DNA from: Pseudomonadota bacterium
GTDB taxonomy: Bacteria > Myxococcota > Myxococcia > Myxococcales > Myxococcaceae
Assembly (NCBI GenBank): GCA_023426545.1
Contig: JAFAAN010000062.1
Coordinates: 1 to 64,000, forward strand
Direction: 5' to 3'
Length of the DNA: 64,000 nt
The notes beneath the pieces are model-generated. The model was not told the origin of the DNA. It saw nothing but the letters and a program-made list of their open reading frames with translations, and did not search any database. Below are positions 15,536 through 24,011 of the stretch, one piece after another (the first letter of the stretch is position 1; each line of letters opens with the position of its first letter). The position numbers were made by a program, and so were the translations under genes.

Positions 15536-17506
15536 ATGAGCGAGAGCCTTCGCTATTGGAAGACAACGAGCGGGCATTCCTACCGGGAGTTGATCCGGAT
15601 GCGCGAGGCCCAGGGGAACGCCGCGTACGCGCAGCAGGAGCGCGTATTGACGGCGTTCGTCCAGTCGGAGCAGCAGCGCCTGGGGCGGCCTCTCAACGTG
15701 CTCGAGTTCGGCTGCGGCTTCGGGCGGCATGCGGCCTACATCGCTGGCATCCCCCATGTGCGTTACCACGGTTACGACATCTCCGAGCCGATGACGGAGC
15801 CGCTGCGTGCCGAGCCTCCTCCGTCGGTAACGCCGGTCGAGGAGCGCATCTTCTGTGGGGATGATCCGCTGGCGACACTGGGGGGACGGAAGTTCGACCT
15901 CGTCTTCACCGTGTCCACGCTCATCCACAACCCGAGCGAGCACATCCCCGGACTGTTGGCGACACTGGGGCAGCTGGTGGTGCCCTCGGGGCTGCTGGTC
16001 CTGGTGGAGAACGTGCTGGTGCCGACCAGCGTGTGGGACAACTCCTGGCACCAGGGCTGCTGGCTGCACGCCTATCCGGATGCGCTACCCGAGGGGTGGG
16101 ACTTGCATCACGGTCCGGGGTTCATCGAGTCACATGACGTCTATGTCATCAAGCGCAACGACGGGCATGGGCGCCGCTACTTTCAGCTCAAAGGCCCTGA
16201 GGAGCCGAGAGATGAATCACAGCCGCTCACCCTGGACGCGCTGCACCTGCGTGCGCTGCCCCGGTTGGCATTGTGGGCGGGGCAGGCCAGCCAGGCATTG
16301 GGTCGGCAGGCCGCGGTAGGTGATGGGCGTGTGGTGGAGCTCGAGGAGCGGCTGGCCGCGGAGTCCGCGCGTTTCGAGCGCCGCCAGCGTCTGCTCGGCT
16401 TGTCAGATGACCTGGCGCGCCTGCGCGCCCAGCGTGTGCCCGTTCCGGACGCGCCGGTGACGCCTCCGCCGCCGTCGGCGGCGAATCCGGGAGTGCTGTA
16501 CGACGCACCCATGGATACACGGTGGGCGAACGACGCGCCTCACCTTGGCCGCCTGTTGCATGTTTTTCACCAGGAGTGGCATGGCATCCGCGCGGCGGCG
16601 GGCTACCTGCCGGGCCACAAGCTGGCCATCGCCGCCGAGCGGCCGCTGCTCGCGCGAGAGCTGAAGAGCGCCCTGGAGCACGTCGAGCGCAGCTTGTGCA
16701 GCGCCGTCATCGTTCACGGCTACTCACCCAACGCGAACGAGTTGATGGTGAGCTTGCGCAAGGTGCTGGGGACGTCAGTGCGCATCTTCGCGGTGTGGCA
16801 TGGGTCGACGGCACAGTTCCACTACGCGTTCGAGCTCGAGTGTTTCTCCCAGCTCGTGGAGCTGCGCCGCAAGGGAATCATCGACGGGCTCGCGACCGTC
16901 AAGCCGGGCATGCACCTGCTATCGGAAGACATCTTCCCGAAGACGCTGCTGAACCTTCCTCCGCGGGTGCTCGACGAGGAGAGGGCAGACGTCCGCAGAA
17001 TGACCCGGACCGCGCTCATCCCCACGCCCAACGACTGGCGGAAGAACTTCTTCACGAACCTCTTCGCGTGCCAGGCCTCCCCGGCGCTCGACGACATCTA
17101 CGTCACAGCGAATTACAAGCTGCCGCCGGTCTTCAAGGGCGGCAAGCGGATCCACCATGTCCTGCGTCCCAGCCGGACCGAGCTCTTCGATTTGGTCCGT
17201 GACAGTGACGTGGTGCTCAACGCGTCGCTATCGGAGTGCCAGCCGATGACTGGACTGGAGTCCCTGTCCCTGCGCGTGCCGTGTCTCTCCGGTCCGCTCA
17301 GCCTCGGGCCACTGGACGAGCACCCCTATCAGCGGCTGGCTCAGGTCCAAGGCGTGGACTCCGTGGGCGTGGTGAAGGAAGCCATGGAGCGGATTGTCTC
17401 GCTCCGGGCCCGGGCACCCCAGGAAATGGAACAGATGATGGAGGACTACGCGCAGGCGCTGACGGCCGCGGCGGTCCAGGTCCTCGAGGAGTTCATCCAG
17501 TCATGA
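15536..17506 (+). CDS. Fused SAM methyltransferase and GT4-type glycosyltransferase
   Basis: The product is 656 residues from ATG 15536, which has GGGGGAG 8 bases upstream; in-frame ATGs at 15488 and 15434 are possible but lack such a site. Residues 20-230 form a class I methyltransferase (motif I NVLEFGCGFGRHAA, then DLVFTVSTLIHN). A charged helical segment follows at about 290-345 (ELEERLAAESARFERRQR), then a proline stretch, then a GT4-like C-terminal domain of about 290 residues (HGYSPNANELM, ASLSECQPMTGLE). It lies between wbgA and a GT4-GT2 gene whose ATG overlaps its stop. It probably modifies and extends the O-antigen. The fusion and linker suggest a chain-capping role, which is inference. 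Confidence 0.78.
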   Translation: MSESLRYWKTTSGHSYRELIRMREAQGNAAYAQQERVLTAFVQSEQQRLGRPLNVLEFGCGFGRHAAYIAGIPHVRYHGYDISEPMTEPLRAEPPPSVTPVEERIFCGDDPLATLGGRKFDLVFTVSTLIHNPSEHIPGLLATLGQLVVPSGLLVLVENVLVPTSVWDNSWHQGCWLHAYPDALPEGWDLHHGPGFIESHDVYVIKRNDGHGRRYFQLKGPEEPRDESQPLTLDALHLRALPRLALWAGQASQALGRQAAVGDGRVVELEERLAAESARFERRQRLLGLSDDLARLRAQRVPVPDAPVTPPPPSAANPGVLYDAPMDTRWANDAPHLGRLLHVFHQEWHGIRAAAGYLPGHKLAIAAERPLLARELKSALEHVERSLCSAVIVHGYSPNANELMVSLRKVLGTSVRIFAVWHGSTAQFHYAFELECFSQLVELRRKGIIDGLATVKPGMHLLSEDIFPKTLLNLPPRVLDEERADVRRMTRTALIPTPNDWRKNFFTNLFACQASPALDDIYVTANYKLPPVFKGGKRIHHVLRPSRTELFDLVRDSDVVLNASLSECQPMTGLESLSLRVPCLSGPLSLGPLDEHPYQRLAQVQGVDSVGVVKEAMERIVSLRARAPQEMEQMMEDYAQALTAAAVQVLEEFIQS

Positions 17507-19782
17507 GCCCGCGCAAGGTCTGTCTCGTCACCGACGAGCTCTTCCCCTTCACGGAAGGCGGCATCGGCCGCATTGTCTACAACCTCATCGAGGACTCGCT
17601 GCGGCGTGAGGCTCCGGTCGAGCTGCACCTGCTGCTGCCGTCATTCGCGCCGATGAAGGCGGAGGATGTGGAGGCGCACTTCGATCGCAAGGTGACCGTG
17701 CACGTCGCGGTCGAGCGCCCCCTGTGGGAACAGGGCTTCGACGAAGGTGGTGTCTATCCTCCACCGGGTGCCTTCACGGACACCGTCTGGCACGCCCACT
17801 CCATGGAGTTGATGCTCCACCTGCGGAGGCTCGCGGCGAAGGGAGTGCATTTCGACGTCATCGAGTTCCCGGACTACAGAGGATTGTCCTTCTGCACCAG
17901 CCAGGAGAAGTTGCTCGGCGGTGCCTTCCTCCAGACGGAGGTGGCCGTGCGCCTGCACTCCACCGCGGGCATTCTGGCTCCCTACGAGCGGACCTTGCCG
18001 AGCAGGGACCAGTTCGGCCAGTTCGAACTGGAGCGCAAGGCGCTGTACGACGCGGACCGGGTCATCGCGCACATCCCTGGCATCGCGGAGCTCAACCGGG
18101 ATTTCTATGGCTTCGCGGAGGCCTGGCTGGAAAAGGTGGTGGAAGAGTTCCCGCCGGTGACCAAGAAGCCCGAGCAGGCGCACGCTCCGTTCAACGGGGA
18201 GCCCGACCTCCTTTTCGTTACCAAGCTGCAGTCGGTCAAGCGCCCGGACCTGTTCGTTCGAGGCGTGAGCATGTTCATGCGCCGCTGTCCGCAGTACGGC
18301 GGCCGCGCCGTGTTCGCCTGCCATGCGCCCGACGAGTCCTACCTGGCGAGCATCAAGGCGCATGTTCCCGCCGACCTCCGCGGACGCTTCGTTTTCGCGG
18401 GGGCCACCCAGGATCGTGAAGCACGGATGGCACGGGGAATCGTGGTCATTCCGTCTGACTTCGAGTCGCTCAACCTCACCGCGTACGAGGCCGCCGCTGT
18501 GGGTGCGCGGCTGGTTCTCAACGGGTGTTGCCCGGCCTTCGCGCCCGGTACGCCCTTTGTGGATGGCCTGAACTGCCACACTTTCGACGGCTCCGTCGAA
18601 GGGCTCGCGGAGGCCCTGGAGAAGGCGTGGCGCACGCCGGCGGCAAGCCCCGTGGAATGGACGGTGGCCGTTCCGTATTGGGAATCAGCCCCGCTGCGCG
18701 CCGTGCCTCCGGCGCGCCTCGTGCCAGGGAAGTTGCCTCGCGTGAGCATCCTCATCACGAATTACAACCTGGGGCGCTTCCTCCCGGAGACGCTGGCGAG
18801 CGTTGGCGCGGCGGACTACCCCGAGTTGGAAGTCGTCCTGGTGGATGATGCCTCGACGGAGGCGTTCGATCATGAGGTGCTGCGCCTCATCGAGCGAACT
18901 TCCAGCGCGGGCGCCGCACCCGTCCGGCTCGTAAGAAACGTCGTCAACCGGGGTCTTCCGGCATCCCGAAACATCGGGCTGAGGGCCGCCACAGGGGATT
19001 ACATCCTCCCGCTCGATGCCGATGATTGCATCAATCCCAGCTTCATCCGGATGGCGGTCGAGGCGCTGGAGCGCCATCCGGAGTTCGACATCGTGGTTCC
19101 GTCCACGGGCTATTTTGACTCGGACGAGGCCCTTGAGCAGCGCCGCTTCTGCGATTTCGCGCTGTTCATCGGTGACTGTCCGTCGCTGGGGATGGTGGCC
19201 AACCGGCTGTCGTCGGCCACGTCGTTGATGCGACGCTCGCTCTTCGAGCACTTCCAGTACAACGAACGGCTGACGAGCTACGAGGATTGGGAACTCTACC
19301 TGCGCCTCGCGCACGCAGGGCATCGGTTCCTTGTCACCAACGCCATCCACTTCCACTATCGGCGGCGGCCGGGGTCGATGATTTCCGGCGTCAATCCGCG
19401 CCGGCACCGCGAGCTGCTCTTTCAACTCCACCAGCGGTTGCCGCGACCGATGGCCAAGGGCATCCAGGTTTCCCCCTTCCTGTTGCTCGCGGCCCAGGCG
19501 CAATCGGAGGCGGTGGCGGTTGCTGAGCAAGCCATCGCGGACGTCCCCCTTCGCTATGGCCTGGTGGATGCGCTCAACGGCACACTCAAGCGGGTACCGT
19601 TCATGCACCAACTGCTCAAGCAGGCGGCTGGCGGACTGGCGCAGGGGGGAGGGGAGGGGCAGCCCCAGCGCTATGCCCTGGCCGACAGGTTGAACAGTGC
19701 CCTCAAGCGCATGCCGGTCCTTCATCCCACGGTGAAGGTCGTCATGAACTCGACGCGCCGTTGGCGTACGGCCCGTCGTTGA
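17503..19782 (+). CDS. GT4-GT2 glycosyltransferase fusion
   Basis: The product is 759 residues, starting at an ATG that overlaps the previous stop (ATGA). The N-terminal half is a GT-B GT4 enzyme: VTDELFPFTEGGIGRIVYN at the start for acceptor binding, and IPSDFESLNLTAYEAAAVGA for the nucleotide-sugar site. From about residue 420 a GT2 domain follows (SILITNYNLGRFLPETL, VDDAST, LPLDADD). The last 100 residues hold two copies of a motif of the form RYxLxDxLNxxLKR. It has two active sites and probably adds two sugars of the surface polysaccharide. The gene converges with another GT4-GT2 gene 13 bases away. Donor and acceptor are unknown. Confidence 0.85.
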   Translation: MSPRKVCLVTDELFPFTEGGIGRIVYNLIEDSLRREAPVELHLLLPSFAPMKAEDVEAHFDRKVTVHVAVERPLWEQGFDEGGVYPPPGAFTDTVWHAHSMELMLHLRRLAAKGVHFDVIEFPDYRGLSFCTSQEKLLGGAFLQTEVAVRLHSTAGILAPYERTLPSRDQFGQFELERKALYDADRVIAHIPGIAELNRDFYGFAEAWLEKVVEEFPPVTKKPEQAHAPFNGEPDLLFVTKLQSVKRPDLFVRGVSMFMRRCPQYGGRAVFACHAPDESYLASIKAHVPADLRGRFVFAGATQDREARMARGIVVIPSDFESLNLTAYEAAAVGARLVLNGCCPAFAPGTPFVDGLNCHTFDGSVEGLAEALEKAWRTPAASPVEWTVAVPYWESAPLRAVPPARLVPGKLPRVSILITNYNLGRFLPETLASVGAADYPELEVVLVDDASTEAFDHEVLRLIERTSSAGAAPVRLVRNVVNRGLPASRNIGLRAATGDYILPLDADDCINPSFIRMAVEALERHPEFDIVVPSTGYFDSDEALEQRRFCDFALFIGDCPSLGMVANRLSSATSLMRRSLFEHFQYNERLTSYEDWELYLRLAHAGHRFLVTNAIHFHYRRRPGSMISGVNPRRHRELLFQLHQRLPRPMAKGIQVSPFLLLAAQAQSEAVAVAEQAIADVPLRYGLVDALNGTLKRVPFMHQLLKQAAGGLAQGGGEGQPQRYALADRLNSALKRMPVLHPTVKVVMNSTRRWRTARR

Positions 19783-19795
19783 GGGCCTGTTGGCT

Positions 19796-21982
19796 TTAGC
19801 GACGCGGGCGCTTGAGCCGCCGGACACGGTCCATGAGCTGGTAGCGCAGCGGGCGTGCGTCCTCCGGAGCAGACTTCAGGAGCCATTTCGCCGTGCCCCG
19901 AAGGGTGGGGTGGAATGGCTCAAGTCGCCGTTTGAGCTCATCGTTCATCCGGTCCGCGACCTGGTGCAGCAGGGGCTTGGGCGGGGCTGATGTGAGCGCA
20001 GCCAGCTGTTCTTTCTTATGCGCTTCGCCGTGGAGGATGCGCAGGGAACGTTCCGGCTGGAGCGCCAGGGTGGGGTGCTTCTGGTAGAGGTATGCCATCA
20101 CCGCATATCGGTCGTTCACCAGCGTCGTGCGAGTCATCGAATCCGGACGCAGGCGGTACTGGAAGAGGGGTTCGGGGATGACTGTGCCGGTGTGGCCTCG
20201 CTCGGCGAGGGAGCAGAAGACGTCCCAGTCTTCATAGGCTGTGAGCCACTCATCGTAGCCCCCGACTTCCTCCACCAGTTGCCGTTCCATCAAGGCGGTG
20301 CAGGTGGAGGCCACGTTGAACACCCAGAGCGCGTCACGCTCGACGCCCCAGGGAACCCATCCGCCCACACACTGTGCCGGGTCATCGGTGAAGTAGGAAA
20401 CCAGCGACGTCACGAACGCGTAGTCCCGAGAGCCCTCCATGACCGCGACGGATTTCTCCAGGAAGGTGGGTTGGAGGAGGTCGTCCGGGTCCAGGGGTAG
20501 GACGTAATGGCCTCGGGCCTCACGTAGGCCCGCGTTGCGGGCCGAGCTGAGTCCTCCATTCGTCTTGCGGATGATGCGCAGGTTCGGCGCCTCCAACATC
20601 TCCAGCAGTGCGCGGCTCTGAGGGTCGGTGGAGCCGTCATCCACGAGGACGATTTCGTAATCCGTGTAGGTCTGGGCGCGGATGGAGCGCAGCGTCTCCG
20701 GCAGGTAGCGCCCCATGTTGTAGTAGGGCACCAGGAACGAGACGCGGGGTGAAGAGGCGGCCTTGGACGTCACGTGAAGCCTGGGCCGCCGGGGGGGATG
20801 CCTGGCGACGGCCGCTTCGACCTGCTTCACGATGCTGGGGGGATTGCAATAGGCCGCGATTCGCGCCGGGGCCGCGTCGCGTACAGACTGCTGGAGGGAC
20901 GGGGTGGTCAGGGCCTTTTCGAGCACCTCGGTGAGATGCGCCACGTCCCCTGAACGGAAGAGGAGGCCGCTGCGCCCATCCTCGATGATTTCGGCCATGC
21001 CGCCCGCGTTGCTGCCAACCACCAGACAGCCAGCGTTCATCGCCTCCAGGCAGACGTTGGGGAAGTTCTCCCAGAGGGACGGAAAACAGCACACCGTCGC
21101 TCGAGCGATGACGGTAGCAAGCTCGGCGCGAGGGACCGGGGGCGCGAAGTGGAAGCGGTCTCTCCATTCGGGCGCGATGCGGCGCTCCAGCCATTCTTTC
21201 ATGGAGCGGCCAAAGGGGGCCGTCCGGGTGTCGCCTCCCACGAGCCGGACCTGGGCATTGAGACCTCGCGCGAAGAGCGCCTGCATGGCCTCGATGAGGT
21301 GGTGCACCCCCTTTCGGAATTCCAGGCGTCCGAAGTACAGCACTTGCTGAGGCGAGGTTGCTGGTTGTGGCGTCGGCGGGAGGGATGCCAGGGCTTCGAA
21401 CGGATGAGGCACCACCTCGCCTTTGTTGCCGAGTCCGAGCCGCGTCCGTACGAGGTCGAGCAAGGACTGCGTGGGGGACAGCAGGAGGTCCGAGTCCCGG
21501 ATGGAGGTGTCCTCCATGAACTCCTGCTGGGCGGCATCCATGTCCAGCGTGGTCACCCGATTGAAGCGCTGGACCTCGTGGGTGGGGGTATGCAGACGAA
21601 CCGCGAGCACCGCCGTGTCGAACTGTCCCAGTGTCCGCCGGGCTCGCAGCGCAAAGTACCCTTCACCCTCGTACTCGGGGAACTCGATGTAATCGAAGGG
21701 GTGCTGTGTGTGCAGGGCCTTCAGCGTGGTGTAGGCCGCCATGGCATGCCGCAGCGGTGCGAAGGGGAATGCGCCCGCGAAGCCTGGTTCGAGCGCAGTG
21801 ACGGCGTGGACTCGCACGCCCGGGAGCACGTCGGGGGCTCGCTCCAGCCCCGGGTGAGCCGCGGTGAGGAGATGGACCTCGTGCCCCGCGTTCGCGAAGG
21901 CCTGGCTCATGAGTGTGACGTACGTGCCGATGCCGCCTCCGAAGAATGGCGACAGTTCTTTTGATACGAGGCAGATGCGCAA
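19796..21982 (-). CDS. GT4-GT2 glycosyltransferase fusion
   Basis: The product is 728 residues if translation begins at TTG 21982, which gives the usual opening LRICLVSKELSPFFGGGIG; CAGG lies about 7 bases upstream. A longer frame runs upstream but overlaps the preceding gene and reads as low-complexity sequence. Residues 1-400 form a GT4 domain (FPSLWENFPNVCLEAMNAG for the donor site). Residues 420-650 form a GT2 domain (SFLVPYYNMGRYLPETL, VDDGSTD, LPLDPDD). The C-terminus has the ADRMNDELKR motif also found in the convergent neighbour. It is the last gene of a minus-strand operon of polysaccharide genes. The sugar specificity is unknown. Confidence 0.83.
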   Translation of the reverse strand: MRICLVSKELSPFFGGGIGTYVTLMSQAFANAGHEVHLLTAAHPGLERAPDVLPGVRVHAVTALEPGFAGAFPFAPLRHAMAAYTTLKALHTQHPFDYIEFPEYEGEGYFALRARRTLGQFDTAVLAVRLHTPTHEVQRFNRVTTLDMDAAQQEFMEDTSIRDSDLLLSPTQSLLDLVRTRLGLGNKGEVVPHPFEALASLPPTPQPATSPQQVLYFGRLEFRKGVHHLIEAMQALFARGLNAQVRLVGGDTRTAPFGRSMKEWLERRIAPEWRDRFHFAPPVPRAELATVIARATVCCFPSLWENFPNVCLEAMNAGCLVVGSNAGGMAEIIEDGRSGLLFRSGDVAHLTEVLEKALTTPSLQQSVRDAAPARIAAYCNPPSIVKQVEAAVARHPPRRPRLHVTSKAASSPRVSFLVPYYNMGRYLPETLRSIRAQTYTDYEIVLVDDGSTDPQSRALLEMLEAPNLRIIRKTNGGLSSARNAGLREARGHYVLPLDPDDLLQPTFLEKSVAVMEGSRDYAFVTSLVSYFTDDPAQCVGGWVPWGVERDALWVFNVASTCTALMERQLVEEVGGYDEWLTAYEDWDVFCSLAERGHTGTVIPEPLFQYRLRPDSMTRTTLVNDRYAVMAYLYQKHPTLALQPERSLRILHGEAHKKEQLAALTSAPPKPLLHQVADRMNDELKRRLEPFHPTLRGTAKWLLKSAPEDARPLRYQLMDRVRRLKRPRR

Positions 21983-22043
21983 GAGTCGACCTGGGCTGGA
22001 GCGATGGAACGGCGCGGCGAACAGAGCAGGTAGGGCTTGTCGC

Positions 22044-23420
22044 TCATTCCGGCGGCGCCGCCGCGGGGAGCGCTTCGGAGGCGAGCTTCGCTGAAGCCTG
22101 CTCGGTGATGAGGAGCGCCACCGTGGCGAAAGTGGCGATGACCGACCAGTAGATGAAGCGGAAGTCGCCACCGATTCCGATGAAGAGGTAGCTGGTGACA
22201 TAGCCGAGGCCGGAGACCGCCGTGTAGAAAGCAATCGGCTTCTGGCGAACCGTCCGAAGCGCCACGAGTGTCAGGCCCCCGAGCAGAAGCGTCCACGCCC
22301 ACCCACGGAAGAAGAGTGAGTTGGCGACGCTCATCTTGATTCGATGCAGCGTCTGGAAGAGCCATCCCTCGCTGGAGACGCGCAGTTGGAATGGATTGGG
22401 ATCGATGTCCAGGTGGAATGGATAGAAGACGTGATTCGATGTCGCGCCGACCAGATTGACGAAGGACGCCAGACGGTGCTGCATCCAGGCTTTGGGGTGC
22501 TCGCGTATCACCCGGACCCATTCCGCGATGAGCTCCGGGCGCCGTTCATGGAGCGACGAGAAGGAGATGGGACGTGCCCCCTCCGCACCCCCGAAGAGCG
22601 GCCATACATGTAGCGGAGAGTACAGGCGCGCGATTTCCCCGCTCGACGTTTCGCTGGCTAGCAACGAATTTGAGACAAGCTCTGGCTTCTTTGTGTAGAC
22701 CCCCGCGAGGTCGAAAACGAGCAACTGGCCCGCTGCCCAGGCCCGGTTGGAGTTGAGCGCACGGCTGACGACCGAGGGCGCCATGACGAGCCCCACCATG
22801 ACCACCGCGAGGGCCTGGGACTTCCGAAACCAGCCCCACTGCTTGGGGCACAGTTGCCCTATTGTTGGAATGGCCAGGGGCACTGCCGCGATGAGCGCAT
22901 TGTGGCGGAAGGCCACTCCGGCCATGAGGAGGACCAGCGCGATAGCGGGCCGACGATAGTGGAGCGCCGCGACGGCCCCCAGCAGCACCGTCGCCGTCAT
23001 CACGTCCTTCCAAAGAATGACAGCGAGCGCCCAGGTTGTGGGGGTGAGCAGGAACAAGGCCATGACGACAAGGCCCCATCGTCCTTTGTTCTTGTCAGGT
23101 GAGCGAACCAGTGCGGCCATGCACGCAGCCAGTGCGAGAAGCTGGGCGCCGAGTACGAGCATGGGGGAGCCCATCAGCTTCCCGCTGAGCCCCAGGAGCC
23201 ACGAGCCCAGTGGCGGGTGGATATCGTTGTACGCGCCTTGGAGTCCCTGTCCGTACTGGTCAATGGAGTCGGCCGACATCAGCCCCGGCTGGTAGATCGC
23301 GAAGAGCGCGGCGCTCCAAAGGACGACGCCGATGCGTAGGAGGCGACCCCGAGAAGCTTCTTCCGCCAGCACCGCGGACCACTTGAATTGAAGTGACTTG
23401 ACAAGGCTTGGGGCGTGCAT
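22044..23420 (-). CDS. Multi-pass membrane protein, GT-C-like glycosyltransferase candidate
   Basis: This 458-residue protein has about ten hydrophobic segments. The first periplasmic loop reads ADSIDQYGQGLQGAYNDIHP, with acidic residues before a HPP-type turn, as in GT-C enzymes that use polyprenyl-phosphate sugars in the periplasm. That would fit side-branch addition or lipid A and polysaccharide modification. No close family is recognised, so a polysaccharide-related membrane protein of another type is possible. The base composition is visibly less GC-rich than that of its neighbours. It lies between the GT4-GT2 gene and the small helical-protein gene on the minus strand. Confidence 0.6.
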   Translation of the reverse strand: MHAPSLVKSLQFKWSAVLAEEASRGRLLRIGVVLWSAALFAIYQPGLMSADSIDQYGQGLQGAYNDIHPPLGSWLLGLSGKLMGSPMLVLGAQLLALAACMAALVRSPDKNKGRWGLVVMALFLLTPTTWALAVILWKDVMTATVLLGAVAALHYRRPAIALVLLMAGVAFRHNALIAAVPLAIPTIGQLCPKQWGWFRKSQALAVVMVGLVMAPSVVSRALNSNRAWAAGQLLVFDLAGVYTKKPELVSNSLLASETSSGEIARLYSPLHVWPLFGGAEGARPISFSSLHERRPELIAEWVRVIREHPKAWMQHRLASFVNLVGATSNHVFYPFHLDIDPNPFQLRVSSEGWLFQTLHRIKMSVANSLFFRGWAWTLLLGGLTLVALRTVRQKPIAFYTAVSGLGYVTSYLFIGIGGDFRFIYWSVIATFATVALLITEQASAKLASEALPAAAPPE

Positions 23421-23516
23421 GGCTTTGAGCGGTGGTCCCAGTCGTCTTATAGACAGGCGTGCGTGAAATGGTGGGCTGCGTGTGCCCCAGAGCGTTGACC
23501 TTGTCGGTCACAGGAA

Positions 23517-24011
23517 TCAAGAGCGGCGGGTGCGCTTCATTCTTGATGCGGGCTTCACGGGCTCTGTGCGCGCCCCCGCGGCTTCCAGGCTCGCCAGCCG
23601 GCGCTCCAGTTCCTTCCTCCAGGCGGCCTGGGCGCGTGCCTGCTCGCGCTGGACGTCGTGCAGCGTGGCCAGCGCGTCGAGGATGGATTCGTTGAACTCT
23701 ACCTGCTTACGCAGGACTTCGTTGATGAAGGGCTGGAAGGTGAGGCGGAAGGCGCGCTTGGCCAGCACCAGCGCCGCCCCGGTCAGGCCGCCGCGGTGGG
23801 AGGTCGCCGGCTCCGCGTGGCGACTGTCCATCTTCCCGCGGGCTTCCTGGAGCAGCGCGGGCCAGGGCGCGGGCGCGGGTGGTTGGGCCGCGGCCTCCAG
23901 CGTCTGGCGGAGCGCTTCCTCCGCGTGTGGCGCCGGTGCTGGGAGCCGCTGGGTTTCTCGCGCCACCGCCTCCGCGGATGGAGCACGTGTGATGAGGTCC
24001 TCAGGTCGCAT
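23517..24011 (-). CDS. Small helical protein related to the WbgA N-terminal repeats
   Basis: The product is 164 residues from ATG 24011, overlapping the end of the preceding glycosyltransferase by 11 bases. It has no signal peptide or membrane segment. Its middle (AKRAFRLTFQPFINEVLRKQ then VEFNESILDAL) closely resembles the repeats in the WbgA N-terminus. The C-terminus is a charged coiled-coil-like helix (REQARAQAAWRKELERRLAS). It is probably a docking or scaffold subunit for the glycosyltransferases; this is inference. I recognise no catalytic motif. Confidence 0.72.
   Translation of the reverse strand: MRPEDLITRAPSAEAVARETQRLPAPAPHAEEALRQTLEAAAQPPAPAPWPALLQEARGKMDSRHAEPATSHRGGLTGAALVLAKRAFRLTFQPFINEVLRKQVEFNESILDALATLHDVQREQARAQAAWRKELERRLASLEAAGARTEPVKPASRMKRTRRS

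Noticed and set aside
21983..22234. Upstream extension of the minus-strand GT4-GT2 gene
   Set aside because: It overlaps the preceding membrane-protein gene and reads as Ser- and Arg-rich sequence with no similarity to glycosyltransferases.
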